From Euglena gracilis (Eukaryota > Euglenida > Euglenophyceae > Euglenales): a stretch of 64,000 bases of DNA. Under the pieces are notes generated by a model. It ran no database searches. It was not told the origin of the DNA and was given only the letters and a program-made list of their open reading frames with translations. Below are positions 59,571-64,000 of the stretch, one piece after another. The stretch lies in assembly GCA_039621445.1 (NCBI GenBank), contig CP154954.1, positions 62,764,046 through 62,828,045 of the forward strand, read 5' to 3'. The translations under genes were made by a program, and so were the position numbers. Position 1 is the stretch's first letter; every line of letters starts with the position of its first letter.

Positions 59571-59910
59571 AAAACCTGATGTGATGCACATATTTTTGGC
59601 CCACCCAAAAGCCAAAAAAACCGTTATTGTCAGAGCGCCCTTCGGGATTCTAGAAAAAAAATAAAACTCGTCACTTCGACTTACGAGAGACCCTCAATTT
59701 GCAAGATCCAGGCCTATCGGATCTGAAAGCTCCTTCAAAACGACAAAGCACCGGGTTTCGTGTAAGAAAAGACTGCAAAATACTTTCCGGGTACAAGTTT
59801 TTCCTCAGGTCTCCAATTTTTTTTGGGGATACAGTTCCTCAGGGATACCATACAACCTTTGGCGGATCCCGGGGGGGTCTGCACACCAAAAACCAGTCAC
59901 TCCCTTCTGG

Positions 59911-60415
59911 CGGGGGGGGGAATGCAACTTGGCCCTTCAAATTATGCAAGTCAAAAAAATGCAAAAAAATGCAAAAATATACAAAAATATGCAAAAAAAT
60001 GCAACTTGCATAAAACCCCTGAGAAAAAGCTGGAATATAACAGAGTTTTGCTGCCTAAAATCAGTAAACATGAGACAATGCCGGTGTACCTGTCAATGAT
60101 TCACAAAGAAGACCTCCTGGAAGACAACGGGAAGCACAGAAACCCCAAAGACCCCAGGCAACTCCAGAGGGACCAGAGACAAAACATGACACATGGCGAC
60201 CAACAACAAATTTTTTTTCCAGGGAAAATATTTTACGCCAAAAAATGCAAAAAAAAAAATGCAAAAAAATGCAAAAAAAATGCCAAAAAATGCAAACATA
60301 TGGCGACCAACTACAAAAAAATTTCCGGGGCAAAATATTTTGTGCAAAAAATGCAAATTTCGGAAAAACCTGATTATGCAAAATGCAAATTATGCAAGTT
60401 GCATATCCCCCCCAG
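59911..60415. mobile_element. ATGCAA-rich MITE, copy 2 (505 bp)
   Basis: It begins CGGGGGGGGGAATGCAACTT and ends GTTGCATATCCCCCCCAG, flanked by CTTCTGG on both sides (59904-59910, 60416-60422). It shares the GCCCTTCAAATTATGCAAGT and GAAAAAGCTGGAATATAACA segments with copy 1 but has an inserted non-repeat piece near 60070-60190. Confidence 0.82.
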
Positions 60416-63400
60416 CTTCTGGTGGTGGTTTTTTGGAAAACAAGTCAGTCATTCTCCCCCGAGGGGGGGGGGGCACCCTGGCTGGACCCCTTGGGACAGA
60501 GGTCCCCTGTTGCTTAAACGATGCCCGAGCAATTTCCTGGAGGACACCAGAAATTTGGCCAACACTTATCCTTGGTTGGCATGTCCATTGGCATGTCCTT
60601 GGTGATCCGGGCCAAAATCTTATCCGGGTTATCAAAGTTATCCGCATATCCGGAGTTTCCAAAACGATTGTTGAGTGGGCCAAAAAAAAACAACGGAATA
60701 GGAAAAGAAAGATTCAGCGTAATACAGCCTTTGAAACGTGTGAACTTACCAAATACCATGATCAAAAAGAATGTGGCATGCATTTAATACATATGCTGGT
60801 GTACTACAGGGTCGGCGTGGCTGACAAAGACTTTTGGAGCTCATTTATGAGCTCTGTAGTTATCCGCAGTTTTCCGCAGTCATCCGTATTTGGGGGTCAT
60901 GATTTTCCATAGTTACCGTAATTACCCATATTTGGGGGTTTCAGGCTTGTCCATTTCAAAATGTTTCAGGAGCAGCACCAATCCCTGTTTTCACCCAAAC
61001 AATCCCGGCTGTCCAACCAATCCCTGTTTTCCTCAAAGGTTCGGCCATGGACCAAGAGGACACCAATGGCGAACTAAAAGGCAATTTGCCATCATTCCAC
61101 ATGCCACCAGTACACCCTTGTAATCGCTGGAAAAGTGCTTCCTCATTCATCACATCTTCACCACTGGTAATTATGGAAATGTATATCTTTTTATGTGTTT
61201 CCCTTCTTACAGCAAAATCGCATCAGGAACGACATACGATGGGAGAATTTTGGTGAAAATGCAAATAAAAAAACAACCGTGCGAGAAAAGAATTCCCAGA
61301 CATTGTTGATTGGTAAGATGGCTTGAACAACGCTGTACAGAAACCGGACTGACATAAAATTTCCTGGGTTGGGGCCAAAATAAACACCCAGGGCAGGGCT
61401 GTATGGGAAAGCCTGGTTGGGGAGGGGGGCACCTCCCCACTGTGGTGGGTGGGTGGGGGTGTCACGGCAGTCTCCGGGACTAAGGGGTGAGAGGGGGTCC
61501 ATCTGCATCATACGGCCGTGGCCGGATATGCCCCACCAACGCTGGTCAAGGGCGGTCAGGGGTAGAAGGGAAAGGGGCAGACATTTGCAGGGCAGCCAAA
61601 GCCAATGGCAGGGAGAGGACTGGGGAAGGGCCAAATGCCTGCGCTCAGGGCAAGCCCAGAAACGACCAAACTTCGACACCTACCCCCACCCCCCCAGTCG
61701 GGGCCCGGGCTGTGTGTGGCCTCAACAGGCCCCAACAGGCCGGGGGGTGTCAAACGGGAAATTGGCTGCAAATGTGAAGCAAAAGGGACCATAAATTTCG
61801 GGCACCTTCAGCGCTGGGTCACTTTGGCGGGTTTTCCCCCGGGGGCAAAAAAAAAACAGTCACCGGGAAAACCAGGCACCAGTCACCTCCCCTGGAACAT
61901 ATACACATAAGCAACCAACTGCAGCATCCTTTCAAATTGTTCATATGGAAGGGGGTCAAAAGCATTTTTTTGAGTTGTCCTTTCTCCCCTTCGAAGCAGC
62001 ACTATTCAGGCCGTGCAACGCTTCACATAGTACAAATTAATTTGAGGAGGGGTCAGGTGCCTGGCTTGACCCAGCTGCTGGTACCGTTGGAATTCTCAGC
62101 AAAAAAAAAACGAGGTGGAACCTATAAACTCATTTTCAGAAGAAAAAAAATTGGGGCAAAACCCCCATGTGTGGGTGCTGCCTGAACCCAACTCTTGTTC
62201 CTCCCAGCCTATAACACCAACGACCAAACCACAAACCACCAAACTACAAACCAAATTTGTTCAGAGAAGAAATGATGAGGCATAAGGAAAGAAACGTGAT
62301 GTGGTTCTGCATACAGGTTGGGGGTCAGCCGAAAGTTGATCAATCTCCAGCATTCAGCCCAGGGCTCCTGTCACCTTTGTCACTTTGGTGTCTGGGTCAG
62401 TCTATCTGATGACAGGGAGAGGCGGTGCGTTGTGTGGGTGGTTGCTGGCAACGAGGTATGGCAGTGTCAAAAAAAAAAAGAATCGCCAAACTGCTGTGGA
62501 TGGTCTATCACAGGGGGGGGGGGAACGCCGGACAAAGAAAAAATTTCGGGAAGGGTAATGAAGTTTTGAGTAGGTGGCCTTAAGAAATGTTCCCCCAACA
62601 AGCTCATCAGTTACAGAGGCCCTTACAGTTTCCTGGGAGCACCCAGAAATTTTTCCGGACATGAAAATTTCCTGCCGGGTTGGGGGAGGGTTGGGGTTGG
62701 TCCATGCCTGGGAAATAAACCCACCACATCTGTTGTTTCTTCAAAAAACATATGATCTAACGTACACCCAGAACTGTCACCTGGCAGGTCGGCCAGCACC
62801 CAGGACCCTGACAACTTCCGACAACAACAGGTGCGCCAGCACCGTCAACCTGACAGGATCTCGGCATAGCATTTCCCTGCGGGGGGGGGGGCGTCCCTGT
62901 CTTGAAGGAGGTGGCGGACATGTGCAATTCGACGAGCTCTTCTCAATGGTGCAACCCCAAATCACCCCCGACGCAACTGCCAGCCTCGGAAAATGGACTC
63001 CCACACTACTTGCCAAGAAAGGAAAGAGGAGGAGTTCGGTGGCGAAGGGTTGAGAAGGGATTGGAGCGGGGGAACAGGGTTGTGGTGCACTGCGGCCATT
63101 GGGCGGACGGTGGGGCACGGCAGGGCAGGGCAGGGCTGTCCGGCTGTCATTGGCGGCGGGGGAAATGCGGTTGGCCCAACCATAGCGCATTGAGGGGCTT
63201 TGACCACCCCCCACGACAAAGAAGGGGGAAATCCCATCACAACCTGCGGTGCCCAAGGGAGGGTTTGATTCTTGGGCAGGTGGGGGACCCAGACCCAAAC
63301 AGTCACAGAGGGAGGGGCAGCAACTGCTCCACGCTAAATGTCATGGCCAAACAGACCGATTTTTCCAAATGAAAAAAATTGCTCTCCCCCACATATTATC

Positions 63401-63659
63401 CAAAATACTACTTTGGGCACTTTTTTTGGAGAAATTTTGTCAAAGAAAAGAGCAAAGTGCTGGAAGGCTAAAATTAACGTCTCGGGGTATGGTGGTTTGG
63501 GTCCCTGGTACCAAACCCAGGATGGTCATTAACGACCCCTGTGGTTTCAAAACTACCCCCCCTCCCTGGGCAATCAAAAAGGGTGTCCCGAATTTTTTTT
63601 TAACCCCCCCTTGATGACAGGGAAGGGTGAACGAACTATCCCCCAAGGGGGTAAAACAC

Positions 63660-64000
63660 AACATGGACCCTCAAAAAACGCGACGCAAAAAAAACACAGA
63701 AAAAAACGCAAGTTGCATGTGAAATCCTTTAGGAGCTCTCACTTTCTGCAGGAGAGGACTTGAAAAAATTTCGGCTCCGCCAGGGAAAATTTTCCATTCT
63801 GCATAAAAGCATTTCGTTGACCAAAAACTGCAAAAATGCCAAAAACTGACAAAAATTTTCATCTGGGGGGGAAATTTCGGGGCCAATTCAATGGTCAATT
63901 TTTTCCAGCAAAAAAAATCCCAAAAATCGATGGGGAAAAAAAAACGCAAAAAGCAAAAATCTTGCCAAAATTGAAAAGCACAAAAACAACACAAAAACGC
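63660..64000. mobile_element. AC/AAAAA-rich dispersed repeat, copy 2, cut by the window edge
   Basis: ATGGACCCTCAAAAAACGCG and the following AGGAGCTC, GGAGAGG and ATTTTCGG-type landmarks match the 42843 copy. The right end is outside the window. Confidence 0.6.

Larger units (their letters stand above)
59200..64000. other. upstream region with no gene recognised
   Basis: No exon-like GC-rich helical text is seen on either strand. The stretch holds a MITE at 59911-60415, a transposon-end fragment near 59505-59545 and G-runs. A short repeated motif (GGA.CACC.GAAATTT) occurs near 60539 and 62635, and a dispersed repeat runs into the window edge at 63650-64000. Open frames at 61.2-63.3 kb look like chance ORFs. 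Confidence 0.5.

Noticed and set aside
61400-63400. Several open frames of 80-170 codons on both strands
   Set aside because: Low-complexity composition, no splice-phase support, and partly overlapping repeats shared with 60.5 kb.

Overview
The window looks like nuclear DNA of an intron-rich eukaryote, probably an alga or other protist; I cannot name the species. The evidence is short GC-rich exons (21-234 nt) with matching splice phases, long introns full of microsatellites and small inverted-repeat transposons, and no prokaryotic gene organisation. All supported genes lie on the minus strand, head to tail, so they are read from high to low coordinates.

Layout, high to low. 59.2-64.0 kb: no gene recognised, only dispersed repeats. 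59,199 to about 24,600: one very long gene of about 40 exons that I read as the nucleolar ribosome-biogenesis protein URB1/Npa1. 20.6-24.6 kb: intergenic, with a decayed plus-strand reading region resembling a retroelement gag or coiled-coil protein. 20,554-13,588: a complete 13-exon mitochondrial kinase gene of the BCKDK/PDK family. 12.3-13.6 kb: intergenic, with a MITE. About 12,309-8,409: a gene ending in a SET methyltransferase domain. About 7.0 kb to the window's left edge: a further multi-exon gene of unknown function.

The most distinctive content is mobile DNA inside introns. One family starts CAGGG..., ends ...CCCTG and has 8-bp target-site duplications (a hAT-like signature); it has four copies with exact duplications, one with a single mismatch and two diverged copies. 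A second family has 7-bp duplications. A 1.03-kb element has a 6-bp duplication. A 3.22-kb element inside a URB1 intron has a 5-bp duplication and carries about 18 palindromic GCGCATTTGCGC-type sites. Several introns appear to use GC-AG splice sites, and some splice donors lie inside or next to microsatellites.

The gene products do not form a pathway: ribosome assembly (URB1), mitochondrial 2-oxoacid dehydrogenase control (BCKDK-like), chromatin methylation (SET) and an unknown. Exon boundaries were placed by eye from GT/GC...AG sites and phase continuity; family names come from remembered family patterns and no search was run.
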